DNA of 36,805 bases, from positions 1-36,805 of the forward strand of contig VBPK01000002.1 in the NCBI GenBank assembly GCA_005877225.1, read 5' to 3'. The DNA is from Nitrososphaerota archaeon. GTDB lineage: Archaea > Thermoproteota > Nitrososphaeria > Nitrososphaerales > Gagatemarchaeaceae. The translations under genes were made by a program, and so were the position numbers. The notes beneath the pieces were generated by a model. The model saw only the letters and a list, made by a program, of their open reading frames with translations. It ran no database searches and was not told the origin of the DNA. This document shows, one piece after another, positions 16,156-23,787 of the stretch (position 1 is its first letter; every line of letters begins with the position of its first letter).

Positions 16156-17214
16156 CTACTCGAAGTGGGGCAAGACCTTCTCTGCGAATAATCTTATGGC
16201 AGATAGGGCTTTCCCGTGACTCAGCCCGGGAAAGTGAATCCTGAAGATCACATGGTCCGTCTCGACATCCTTCTTGTATCTTTCTATCTGTGAGATGCAG
16301 GTATCGGCACCTCCTATGATGAACCGCTTCCTCAATAGCTCCAAGAACTGCTCGTAGCTGACGTTCTTCGGGTCAACCGGGTTGCCCTCCTCGTCCTGCA
16401 TGTGCCCCCAGAGGTAGTACTCTTTGTAGATGTGTAGAACCGGTTCCAGAGCATCTTTCCAGGCCTGTTCGTCTGTCCTGGCAACATAAGCTTCCCTGAA
16501 CAAGGGAACCTCACGGCGAGCTTGATCCCTCCCGAGTTTCTTCAACTCATCCTTGAACGCGAGCCTTCTCTGTTTGAGTACTAGCCGAGGCGTCACCGGG
16601 TCCATAAAGTAGGCGTCGCAGATTCGCGCTGCCCTTCGCACGGCAGCTTCGCTCTTCGCAGCGACCCATATGGGTGGCGAGGGCTTCTGCACCGGTTTTG
16701 GGCTCAGGGTTATCCCCGGGATGTCGTGGAACTTTCCATGAATCGCCACCTTGTCTTTCGTCCAGAGATCCCTTATCATCTTCACGTTTTCTTCGAGCAG
16801 CTCTCCGCGGTTGTGGAGTGAAACGCCGAAACCATTGAACTCCTCTGGCCTGTATCCTTGTCCTACACCCAATATCAAACGACCCTTCGACATGATGTCG
16901 ATGGTGGCCGCCATCTCCGCAACGTGCAGGGGATGGTAAAGCGGAAGTAACATTATTCCTGTACCCACTCTGATCTTCTTTGTTGCGGAGGCTAATCCGG
17001 CCACCGCAATCAAAGGCTGCGGAAAGTAACCAGCATCAGGGAGCAGGTGATGCTCGCAAACTAGGACGCTCTCGTAGCCAAACTTCTCAGCCAACAGTGT
17101 TTGTTCGAGTGTTTCCGCGAAGACAGCGGGCATGTGGTCAGAGGTCAAGCTCTGGTTGCAGAAAACGAGGCCAAACCTCAAACTGGGGGCTCTTTGGTCT
17201 ACCGTCGTGTGCAC
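16156..17214 (-). CDS. luciferase-like (LLM) flavin- or F420-dependent oxidoreductase
   Basis: The 352-residue product has the bacterial-luciferase-type TIM barrel pattern. LLAEKFGYESVLVCEHHLLPD, VGTGIMLLPLYHPLHVAEMAATIDIMSKGRLILGVGQGYRPEEF and IWVAAKSEAAVRRAARICDAYF match the family in order and spacing. Members are FMN- or F420-dependent monooxygenases or dehydrogenases. Without structure, cofactor and substrate cannot be assigned. It starts with GTG at 17212-17214 in a 160-base divergent region shared with the deacetylase-like gene. Another LLM enzyme begins at 36608. The LLM fold includes the pyrimidine monooxygenase RutA, but no specific RutA feature was recognised. Confidence 0.85.
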   Translation of the reverse strand: MHTTVDQRAPSLRFGLVFCNQSLTSDHMPAVFAETLEQTLLAEKFGYESVLVCEHHLLPDAGYFPQPLIAVAGLASATKKIRVGTGIMLLPLYHPLHVAEMAATIDIMSKGRLILGVGQGYRPEEFNGFGVSLHNRGELLEENVKMIRDLWTKDKVAIHGKFHDIPGITLSPKPVQKPSPPIWVAAKSEAAVRRAARICDAYFMDPVTPRLVLKQRRLAFKDELKKLGRDQARREVPLFREAYVARTDEQAWKDALEPVLHIYKEYYLWGHMQDEEGNPVDPKNVSYEQFLELLRKRFIIGGADTCISQIERYKKDVETDHVIFRIHFPGLSHGKALSAIRLFAEKVLPHFE

Positions 17215-17341
17215 TTAAGTCTTCAAAGAGAAGAGGATTCCTGCGTCTGGCAGATGGTTTCGCTCGATGGATTTGACGACCTGCGTAGCGAAGGAACCGG
17301 GTTTTTCCAGGTACCAACGCCGGGAGAATTATCGGAACAAA

Positions 17342-17351
17342 CCTAAATAAC
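17342..17351 (+). promoter_or_regulatory. TATA box for the deacetylase/imidase-like gene
   Basis: The sequence CCTAAATAAC is centred about 28 bases before the ATG at 17375. It predicts a leaderless transcript and selects that ATG over the in-frame TTG at 17366. Just downstream, GTCAA-TAG-TTGAC (17358-17370) forms a short inverted repeat over the predicted start and could be a repressor site. Confidence 0.6.
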
Positions 17352-17374
17352 TCAACCGTCAATAGTTGACCCCG

Positions 17375-18262
17375 ATGAAAGAGATTCTTTGCGGGTACGG
17401 TGTGGACATAGATGCTGTGGCTGGTTGGCTCGGTTCATACGGCGGGGAGGACTCTCCGAGCGATATTCAGCGCGGTTTGTTTGCAGGCGAGGTGGGCACT
17501 CCCAGGTTGTTAAAATTGTACGAAAAATACAAGATCAGGACGTCCTGGTTCATTCCAGGTCACTCGATCGAGACGTTCCCGAAGGAGTGCAAGGCGGTCG
17601 CGGAAGCGGGGCACGAAATAGGAGCTCATGGATACTCGCACGAAAACCCCATCGCGCTAACGCGAAAGCAGGAGGAGGACGTCATGGCCAAGTGTGTGTC
17701 TCTCATCAAAGAAGTTGCGGGAAAACCACCTCAGGGATACGTGGCCCCCTGGTGGGAGATGTCATCGGCTACGCCGGAGATACTCTTGAAGTATGGCTTC
17801 AAGTACGACCATAGTGAAGGACACCATGACTTTCTACCATACTACGCTCGTGTTGGCGAGAAGTGGACGAAGATCAACTACTCAAAGCCCGCCTCATACT
17901 GGATGAAACCACTCCAACGAGGGCGAGAGATAGACATCGTCGAGCTCCCGGGGAACTGGTACATGGACGATCTTCCCCCCATGATGTTCATCAAAAAGGC
18001 GCCCAATAGTCACGGCTGGGTCAGCCCTCGCGACATCGAGCAGATGTGGCGCGACCAGTTCGACTGGGTGTACCGTGAGTACGACTACGCGATCTTTCCT
18101 TTCACGATTCATCCCGACGTGAGCGGCCGCCCTCAGGTGTTACTTGTTCACGAGAGAATGATAGAGTACATCAACGGTCATGAGGGAATTCGTTGGGTTA
18201 CGATGTCTGAGATGGCGGAGGACTACAGACGACGTCGTCCGTTCCGAAAAGAACGTAAGTAG
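17375..18262 (+). CDS. polysaccharide deacetylase-fold hydrolase (HpPgdA / cyclic imidase / PuuE-like)
   Basis: This 295-residue protein has the NodB-homology fold. VDID near residue 11 supplies the metal and base aspartates, and GAHGYSHENP supplies the metal histidines. GYVAPWWEMS and the late FTIHPDVSGRPQ complete the set. The segment AGWLGSYGGEDSP, just after the aspartates, is as I remember it from Helicobacter pylori PgdA (HP0310), whose relatives include bacterial cyclic imide hydrolases and the allantoinase PuuE. With no signal peptide and a neighbourhood of hydantoin-type hydrolases, a cyclic imide, allantoin or related ring is a better guess than cell-wall glycan. That is inference. 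Transcribed as a leaderless gene from 17375. Confidence 0.82.
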   Translation: MKEILCGYGVDIDAVAGWLGSYGGEDSPSDIQRGLFAGEVGTPRLLKLYEKYKIRTSWFIPGHSIETFPKECKAVAEAGHEIGAHGYSHENPIALTRKQEEDVMAKCVSLIKEVAGKPPQGYVAPWWEMSSATPEILLKYGFKYDHSEGHHDFLPYYARVGEKWTKINYSKPASYWMKPLQRGREIDIVELPGNWYMDDLPPMMFIKKAPNSHGWVSPRDIEQMWRDQFDWVYREYDYAIFPFTIHPDVSGRPQVLLVHERMIEYINGHEGIRWVTMSEMAEDYRRRRPFRKERK

Positions 18263-18366
18263 CTACCTAAGCCTTCGCTCGGCCCCACCCACTCTCGGGC
18301 ACTCGCGCGAGATAGTTCAAGCCAACGAGTCCTGCTATGCCTTGAACTAATCTGCATCTTACCGTG

Positions 18367-18383
18367 ACGTAACCAGGTTACGT
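18367..18383 (+). promoter_or_regulatory. perfect inverted repeat (operator candidate) before the ABC binding-protein gene
   Basis: ACGTAACC and GGTTACGT form a perfect 8-base inverted repeat around a single A. It ends six bases before the TATA box at 18390-18398. This position, just upstream of the BRE/TATA, fits an archaeal activator or repressor site controlling the importer. The cognate regulator is not identified in the window. Confidence 0.6.
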
Positions 18384-18389
18384 AAAGGT

Positions 18390-18398
18390 TCATATAAG
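18390..18398 (+). promoter_or_regulatory. TATA box for the ABC binding-protein operon
   Basis: The sequence TCATATAAG is centred about 26 bases before the TTG at 18420, predicting a leaderless transcript that begins at the TTG. Confidence 0.65.
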
Positions 18399-18419
18399 GG
18401 GCAACCGTTCGATATTCCG

Positions 18420-20183
18420 TTGGTCGATTCTGAAGATATCGACATAGAAAACCTACAATTCTTCAATCGCAAGATTACTCGTCGCCAAGCCATTGCCAAA
18501 GCAACAGCCGCCGGAGCTGCCATTGGAGTTGCAATAGTAGCCGGGGCTGGTGGATACCTTGCGGGGACGTCAGTATCACCGGGCAAGTCGAGCACCACAA
18601 CCGTTACAACCACAGCGACCCAAGCCACGACTTCTGCGGCTGGCTTGGGTGCCACTCCTGCGGAGCGAGCCGTGAACGCCGTGAAGGCACTTAAGGCCGC
18701 AGGCAAGATTCCCGCCGGTGCAAAGATCAGGTTTCTCGAAGCCGCCTTCCGCGCGGGCAACATGACTCCGAAAGCGGGAGACGTGCGGACAGACCCCTAC
18801 ACAGGGAAGACAATACAGACCTCTATCAATATGCTGACGAAATGGGAAGACCTAACGGGGATACCTGTGGAGATCGATCTGCTCAATGACTTGCAGTTAT
18901 ACGACAAAGCTATCTCGGAGGCCACGACGAAGGCTGGAACATGGGACTTCCTGGGGCAGAGGATTGACTTCCTAGTCGACTTCATAAACGCAGGCGTTGC
19001 CCTAGATCTCACTGACTTCGAGACGAAATACCAGCCGGATATTAGAACTGGTAACTGCCAAGTGGTCCCTGTGTTTGCCCAAGGATACTACACCTCCGAT
19101 GGGAAGTACTGGGGATTCCCGGGTTGCGGGGACTGGTTCAGCTACTACAATCGGAGGGACTTGGTCACCAATCCCAAGTTGCAAAGCGCCTTCGAGACTC
19201 AATTCGGCTATCAGCTACCGGTGAATGGACCCGACACGTGGGATCAGGTCCTGGATATGGCCAGGTTCTTCGACGGCTACAAAGGTACGGAACAGACTCT
19301 CCCAGATGGGACGACCTCAACTCTCCGGGGAGCGTACTTCTTCAGGGATACGTGGTTCAGCAACATTGAATTCAGAATTCGCTTCCTCGAACTCGGAGGC
19401 CTTCTCTTCGATAGCAACAAGAACGTAACCCTGGACAACCAGATAACCAGGAAGGCGCTGCAGGACATGAAAGCCCTGGTGGCGTACCAGGCGAGAGACG
19501 CTTTCACATCTTCCTGGCCGACGATGTATCCAAACTATGCAAACAAGCAGGTCTTCCAGACCATCTCATGGGCTTCAGTCGCACAGTTCTCTGCAAGCGG
19601 TCCCGTAGGGGGACAGGGATTTGGCGTATACTTGACCCCGGGTTACAAGGTGGACAACAAGCTGATCCGAGTAACCGTGCTGTACGACCAGACATCCTAC
19701 ATCGTCGAGAAGTACGGGAAACTCACATCGGCAGTCCCCGACGTGCCGTACCTGTTTGGTCAGTGGCTGACCGACCCTGAGATCAGCACCCAAGAACTCG
19801 CGAATCCTGGCGCCATCTCGGACTACTTCAGGACGTGCCACGGAGTAGACGAAAGGATGATAGGGACCTTCTTTGCCGTGTGGCCACCCAATCCTGGTAT
19901 AGAACCCGGACGCCGAGGAGCGTCGGAAGCCTTCGATGTCCAGTTCCAAGCCTTGTGCGGCACCTGGCAGCTCGCCGGACTGCACGAGCTCCAGGACCTG
20001 TGGGGGACCCAGATGAATGCGTACTTCACGGATGTCCAAGACATAGATACAACGGTCAGGAAGATGCAGCAGGGCACGGATGGCGTCATGGACCGGCTCG
20101 GGCGAGATGCACAATATCAGCGATGGCAGTACGTAATGAAGACATTCCCGCCAGCACTCAAAACGCTTCACGGAATCAGTTGA
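18420..20183 (+). CDS. ABC transporter extracellular solute-binding protein (family 1, Tat-type signal)
   Basis: The 587-residue product is a large substrate-binding protein of a CUT1-type (sugar/polyol/glycerol-phosphate) importer. Residues 18-50 form a Tat-like signal, with ITRRQAIAK (R21-R22) followed by a hydrophobic stretch. Next comes a Ser/Thr-rich tether (about residues 57-75), common in archaeal surface proteins. There is no lipobox cysteine, so it is probably held by an uncleaved N-terminal helix. The body includes aromatic-rich segments such as GYYTSDGKYWGFPGCGDWFSYYNR typical of the class. The TTG start at 18420 lies at the predicted transcript start. Two permeases follow. The ligand is unknown; despite the sugar-type family, adjacent hydantoin genes suggest a nitrogen-containing compound (inference). 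Confidence 0.85.
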   Translation: MVDSEDIDIENLQFFNRKITRRQAIAKATAAGAAIGVAIVAGAGGYLAGTSVSPGKSSTTTVTTTATQATTSAAGLGATPAERAVNAVKALKAAGKIPAGAKIRFLEAAFRAGNMTPKAGDVRTDPYTGKTIQTSINMLTKWEDLTGIPVEIDLLNDLQLYDKAISEATTKAGTWDFLGQRIDFLVDFINAGVALDLTDFETKYQPDIRTGNCQVVPVFAQGYYTSDGKYWGFPGCGDWFSYYNRRDLVTNPKLQSAFETQFGYQLPVNGPDTWDQVLDMARFFDGYKGTEQTLPDGTTSTLRGAYFFRDTWFSNIEFRIRFLELGGLLFDSNKNVTLDNQITRKALQDMKALVAYQARDAFTSSWPTMYPNYANKQVFQTISWASVAQFSASGPVGGQGFGVYLTPGYKVDNKLIRVTVLYDQTSYIVEKYGKLTSAVPDVPYLFGQWLTDPEISTQELANPGAISDYFRTCHGVDERMIGTFFAVWPPNPGIEPGRRGASEAFDVQFQALCGTWQLAGLHELQDLWGTQMNAYFTDVQDIDTTVRKMQQGTDGVMDRLGRDAQYQRWQYVMKTFPPALKTLHGIS

Positions 20184-20194
20184 AGCACTGAATG

Positions 20195-20222
20195 AAAAGA
20201 GAGCGACTTGTCGCTTTCTTTT
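20195..20222 (+). terminator. hairpin between binding-protein and permease genes (attenuator or terminator)
   Basis: AAAAGAGAGCGA (20195-20206) pairs with TCGCTTTCTTTT (20211-20222) across a four-base loop, giving 12 base pairs with one G-U. The 3' arm is pyrimidine-rich and ends in four T. Between a highly expressed binding protein and its permeases, such a hairpin may reduce read-through or stabilise the upstream message. Confidence 0.5.
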
Positions 20223-20263
20223 CTTCCCGATTTTGAGGAAGTTGCCGAGAGCTCGGTGTCCAG

Positions 20264-21169
20264 TTGGCTAACAAAGGTCGAACAAGCTGGCTGAGGCGGA
20301 AGTTCGGGTTTAACGTGTTGCTCGTTATGCCCCTTCAAGTGATCCTCAACTTCGTTCTCATCGTCCCATTTGCCCTGGCCATCTACTTGAGCTTGACCGA
20401 CTGGTCACCGATAACCGGACCGTGGTATGCTTCCCCAATAGTGGGAGCGCAGAACTACGTCTCCATACTGACGACGGAAAGGTTCCAGCAGGCGATCGTG
20501 AACACTCTCCTCATAGTGGGCGGCGCGGTCACCTTGGAGTTTGCTGTCGGATTGGTTCTTGCTCTCGCCTTCTTCTCCTGGGATTTTCGCGGCAAGGCGG
20601 TCTTCGCCTCAATCTTCCTCGTCCCTATGATGGTGATACCAGCAATCTCAGGTTTCACATTCCAGACGATTTTCTCTACTCAGGGGGCCATTAACGATGT
20701 GCTCAGCAGGGTCTCTGGAACGGTGGTGGCCGTCGATTGGTTGCACGTTCCGTGGAGCGCTTTATCGGCCGTCATCCTGGCCGACGCCTGGCAGTGGACA
20801 CCATTCATGTTCCTGCTGATGTACGCTGGCATGACGGCATTACCATCCGACCCGATCCGGGCGGCTAGGGTGATGGGCGCCTCCGAAAGGCAAATCTTTC
20901 TGAGGATAATGTTGCCAATGCTAAGACCCATCATAACGATAGCTCTGATAATCAGGAGCCTTGAGGCTTTCAAGATCTTCGATGTGCCATTTATCATGAC
21001 TCAGGGCGGCCCAGGGACCACGACCGAGACGATATCGATATTCCTCTATAAATTTGCGATTCAATTTGCAAGGGTCGCGTGGGCATCCGCCGGTGCGATA
21101 GTGATATTCATCGCCATTGTCATCGTGACTCTCTGGGCATCGAAGCCGCTGCTACCGAAGGCGGAGTGA
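20264..21169 (+). CDS. ABC transporter permease, MalF type
   Basis: The 301-residue protein has about six transmembrane helices. The EAA coupling loop of binding-protein-dependent permeases reads IRAARVMGASERQIFLRIMLPMLRP. The N-terminal helix and the segment SLTDWSP before the periplasmic loop are typical of the MalF/UgpA half of CUT1 importers. It begins with TTG at 20264, 80 bases after the binding-protein gene, with a hairpin between them. Its stop overlaps the start of the MalG-type gene. It would pair with one of three MalG-like subunits in the window and with the two ATPases encoded on the facing strand. Confidence 0.88.
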   Translation: MANKGRTSWLRRKFGFNVLLVMPLQVILNFVLIVPFALAIYLSLTDWSPITGPWYASPIVGAQNYVSILTTERFQQAIVNTLLIVGGAVTLEFAVGLVLALAFFSWDFRGKAVFASIFLVPMMVIPAISGFTFQTIFSTQGAINDVLSRVSGTVVAVDWLHVPWSALSAVILADAWQWTPFMFLLMYAGMTALPSDPIRAARVMGASERQIFLRIMLPMLRPIITIALIIRSLEAFKIFDVPFIMTQGGPGTTTETISIFLYKFAIQFARVAWASAGAIVIFIAIVIVTLWASKPLLPKAE

Positions 21170-22032
21170 GAAATTTGAAGGGTAAGAAGTTGATCTACTA
21201 CGCGACGATGCTTGTCGCGGCGCTCTTCGCACTGTTCCCCTTGTTCTGGCTTGTAACTAGTTCCCTGAAGAGCCCCTTCGAATGGTTCGCCCGACCGGTG
21301 GTGTGGATACCGGCACACCCGTCGCTCGACAGCTACGCGGCAATTTTTGGTTTGCCTGCTCCGAGCATAACGGTGGTGGGGGGAGTTCTCGTTCCTTCAT
21401 TCTACGCGTTCAGAAACAGCCTCCTCGCAGCGATCGGCACGACGGTGGCTGCGGTCGCCATAGGTTACATGGGGGCCTACAGCATATCTCGATACAAGAC
21501 TGGCGGCGCAGTGACCTACTTCTTCGTCTTGACCTCCCGCATGCTTCCCCCGGTGGCCGTAGTGATACCCCTGCTGGTTTTCTTTCAGACACTCTCGTTG
21601 GTTGACACCGTGGAAGGATTGGTCCTGATATACCTGGGTGTCAACGTCGCGTTTGTTATATGGATAGTGAGGGGGTTCATCGATGATGTTCCAAAAGAAG
21701 TTGAGGAGGCGGCGGCGTTGGATGGGGTCACCAAATGGTCCATTCCCTTTAGGATAATCCTGCCGTTAGTCAAGGGGGGCCTCGCTGCGTCGGCGCTCTT
21801 TGTCTTCATCTTGAGTTGGACTGAGTTCGGTATCGCCCTGATCTTAACTCAATACAATTCCACCACGATTCCTGTCCAGTTATTCAAGTACGAATTCGGT
21901 GGTGGACCCGCCCTCGGTCCTATGGCAGCACTCAGCACTTTGGCAGTGATACCAGTGATAATCTTGGGATACATTATCCAGAAACAACTGGTAAAAGGAC
22001 TCAGCATGGGTTCAATCAGAGGTAGACGCTGA
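21166..22032 (+). CDS. ABC transporter permease, MalG type
   Basis: The 288-residue protein has about six helices, the early FPLFWLVTSSLK motif of MalG/UgpE subunits and the EAA loop EVEEAAALDGVTKWSIPFRIILPLVKGG. The GTG at 21166 overlaps the TGA of the MalF gene (GTGA), so translation is probably coupled. A longer in-frame reading from 21079 was rejected because its first 29 residues are hydrophilic, His/Arg-rich and lie inside the MalF gene. It converges with the lipoyl-protein gene across a 48-base gap, so the importer's permeases and ATPases end tail to tail. Confidence 0.88.
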   Translation: MRNLKGKKLIYYATMLVAALFALFPLFWLVTSSLKSPFEWFARPVVWIPAHPSLDSYAAIFGLPAPSITVVGGVLVPSFYAFRNSLLAAIGTTVAAVAIGYMGAYSISRYKTGGAVTYFFVLTSRMLPPVAVVIPLLVFFQTLSLVDTVEGLVLIYLGVNVAFVIWIVRGFIDDVPKEVEEAAALDGVTKWSIPFRIILPLVKGGLAASALFVFILSWTEFGIALILTQYNSTTIPVQLFKYEFGGGPALGPMAALSTLAVIPVIILGYIIQKQLVKGLSMGSIRGRR

Positions 22033-22080
22033 ATGATTGATCTCTAATCTCGATATCTCTTAGGGTCGGCTTCCCAGCCC

Positions 22081-22614
22081 TTACCTCAGACTTCCACGGA
22101 GCCCTTCAATCGAAATTAGGTTGAGCTCGTGATTCGCCGTCCCCCCCTCCGCGAGCCTAATGACGAGTATCTTCTCCAAGAATCCAGGCGCCTTAACCGA
22201 GACAGTGTGCGAGGTAGGAGCCAACCCACCAATCTTAAACGCGCCATCGGGTGCCCGTTCCAATTCTTGTCCATCTACGCTAACGCTGGCAGCGGTGACC
22301 AGCCTATTTTTCTCGTCGAGGAGTCTGATGACAAGCGTTGCAGGAGAAGCTGGTTCGGAAAGTTCCGGGGGTATTGGTTCACCCTCCGCCGCGTAGAGGG
22401 CTACCGCGCTACCTGAGAAGACGGCGGTCCCTTCGATCGCTGTTATCCTTAGAAGCGTTCCTGCCTCGGGAGCATCAACCCGAATTGTCGTCTTTGCGGT
22501 TTCAACCTCGAACATGGCCTCCCCTTTCTGGAACCGCGCGCCTTCCTTCTTCATCCACCTCACGACCGTCCCGTTCCCGCCGATATCGTTCGGGACATGC
22601 ATGGTCTTAACCAA
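22081..22614 (-). CDS. lipoyl/biotinyl-domain protein fused to a carboxypeptidase-regulatory-like domain
   Basis: This 177-residue protein has two parts. Residues 1-80 form a biotinyl/lipoyl-attachment hammerhead: GTVVRWMKKEGARFQKGEAMFEVETAKTT has the modifiable lysine in ETAK, as in the E2 motif ETDKA, and GTLLRI and EGTAVFSGSAVALY follow. Residues about 90-170 look like a CarboxypepD_reg/PEGA-type beta sandwich (LVTAASVSVDGQ, GAFKIGGLAPTSHTVSVKAPGF). No E2 acyltransferase, E1, E3 or carboxylase is nearby. It starts at TTG 22614 (ATG 22602 is an alternative), 53 bases after the second ATPase gene and apparently in its operon. It may carry a covalent cofactor or act as a structural adaptor; the function is unknown. 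Confidence 0.75.
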   Translation of the reverse strand: MVKTMHVPNDIGGNGTVVRWMKKEGARFQKGEAMFEVETAKTTIRVDAPEAGTLLRITAIEGTAVFSGSAVALYAAEGEPIPPELSEPASPATLVIRLLDEKNRLVTAASVSVDGQELERAPDGAFKIGGLAPTSHTVSVKAPGFLEKILVIRLAEGGTANHELNLISIEGLRGSLR

Positions 22615-22667
22615 AGAAATCCCCGCTCACAATCACTCTAGTGGGACGAGTTCATGATTTGTAGAGT

Positions 22668-23771
22668 TCAGACGGGTCGCGTCGCGAGTGCTTGAAGGGT
22701 TTCCTTGTCGAAGAGATGTAGCTTGTTCTTGTCAAACTCCAGCCAGACTTTACCGCCAGGTTTCAGATCGGACCCTCCATGGATCAATGCCTTTACCAGG
22801 TTCTTGCCTAGATGGGCAGACAAGAGCGCCCTGGAACCCATTGGCTCCACGACGTACACGGTTGCCTCCATGCTTTCGTCACTCCGATTATCGAGGTGAA
22901 TCGAGATATTTTCTGGACGAATCCCGAGAGTCAGGTCAGATGGTCCCCCGTCACTGGTGGAGAGCGGCCGCGAATTAGTGACATCCAGGCTAAAGGACTC
23001 CTGAGCGAGTATCGTCCTACCATTCTTGACTTCACACCTGCATTCGATAAAATTCATTCTAGGCGAGCCCATAAAAGAAGCAACGAATTTGTCCTTTGGT
23101 CTCTCATAGATCGCGGACGGGGCGTCGACTTGCCTTATCATCCCTCCATTTAGGATCGCGATTCTCTCACCCATCGAAAAGGCCTCAAGCTGATCATGCG
23201 TTGTGTAGATGATCGTTTGACCGATCTCCCTCACCAGCCGTTTGAGCTCCGACCTCATGTTTGCCCTGATAAGGGCGTCGATGTTGGCCAGAGGTTGATC
23301 AAGCAGGTAAACCTTCGGCCTCCTTACTATTGCTCTTGCCAGCGCCAACCTTTGGAGTTCCCCGCCACTGTAGGTCCTTGGGTACCTGTCGAGGATATGG
23401 TCTATCTTCAATAGACGAGCGACTTCGTTGACCCGCTCAGTGATTTCGTTTTCCGGAACTTTTTTCTGACGAAGTGGAAATGCTATGTTTTTGAAACCAG
23501 TCTTATTTGGGTACAGTGCGAGATTTTCAAACACCATCGCCACGTCCCTATCCTTTGGCTCGAGATCGTTCACCAACTGTTCCCCGATATAGACCTCTCC
23601 TGAGTCGGGGACCTCCAGACCTGCAACGATCCTGAGTATTGTGGTAGCGCCCGCACCGGGAGGCCCAGCAAGGACGAAGAACTCCTTATCTCTCACCTCT
23701 AGGCTAATGTTATCGAGCACCGTCTTTGAGCCGTACCGCTTAGTGATATTCACGAGTCTTATGTTTGCCAA
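22668..23771 (-). CDS. ABC transporter ATP-binding protein, degenerate Walker A/B (MalK-like)
   Basis: This 367-residue protein has a MalK-type nucleotide-binding domain and a C-terminal TOBE-like regulatory domain (LGIRPENISI). The motifs are partly lost. Walker A reads GPPGAGATT, with alanine (A42) in place of the lysine. The Q-loop glutamine is glutamate (E82, VFENLALYP). Walker B ends LLDQP, with glutamine (Q159) for the catalytic glutamate. The signature YSGGELQR (134-141) and H-loop H192 are kept. It should bind ATP poorly at its own site but can complete the site of the other ATPase. TTG start at 23771, with GAGGTGA upstream; 16 bases after the partner gene. It probably forms a heterodimer with it. 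Confidence 0.87.
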   Translation of the reverse strand: MANIRLVNITKRYGSKTVLDNISLEVRDKEFFVLAGPPGAGATTILRIVAGLEVPDSGEVYIGEQLVNDLEPKDRDVAMVFENLALYPNKTGFKNIAFPLRQKKVPENEITERVNEVARLLKIDHILDRYPRTYSGGELQRLALARAIVRRPKVYLLDQPLANIDALIRANMRSELKRLVREIGQTIIYTTHDQLEAFSMGERIAILNGGMIRQVDAPSAIYERPKDKFVASFMGSPRMNFIECRCEVKNGRTILAQESFSLDVTNSRPLSTSDGGPSDLTLGIRPENISIHLDNRSDESMEATVYVVEPMGSRALLSAHLGKNLVKALIHGGSDLKPGGKVWLEFDKNKLHLFDKETLQALATRPV

Positions 23772-23787
23772 AGTTGGGTCACCTCAG

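Noticed and set aside
16156..17214. RutA-like pyrimidine monooxygenase in a Rut-type pathway
   Set aside because: Only general luciferase-fold features are visible, and no RutC, RutD or RutF partners were found, so a Rut assignment is unsupported.
21079..21165. Upstream extension of the MalG-type permease
   Set aside because: The added residues are His/Arg-rich and lie inside the MalF gene; the overlapping GTGA start at 21166 fits the family.
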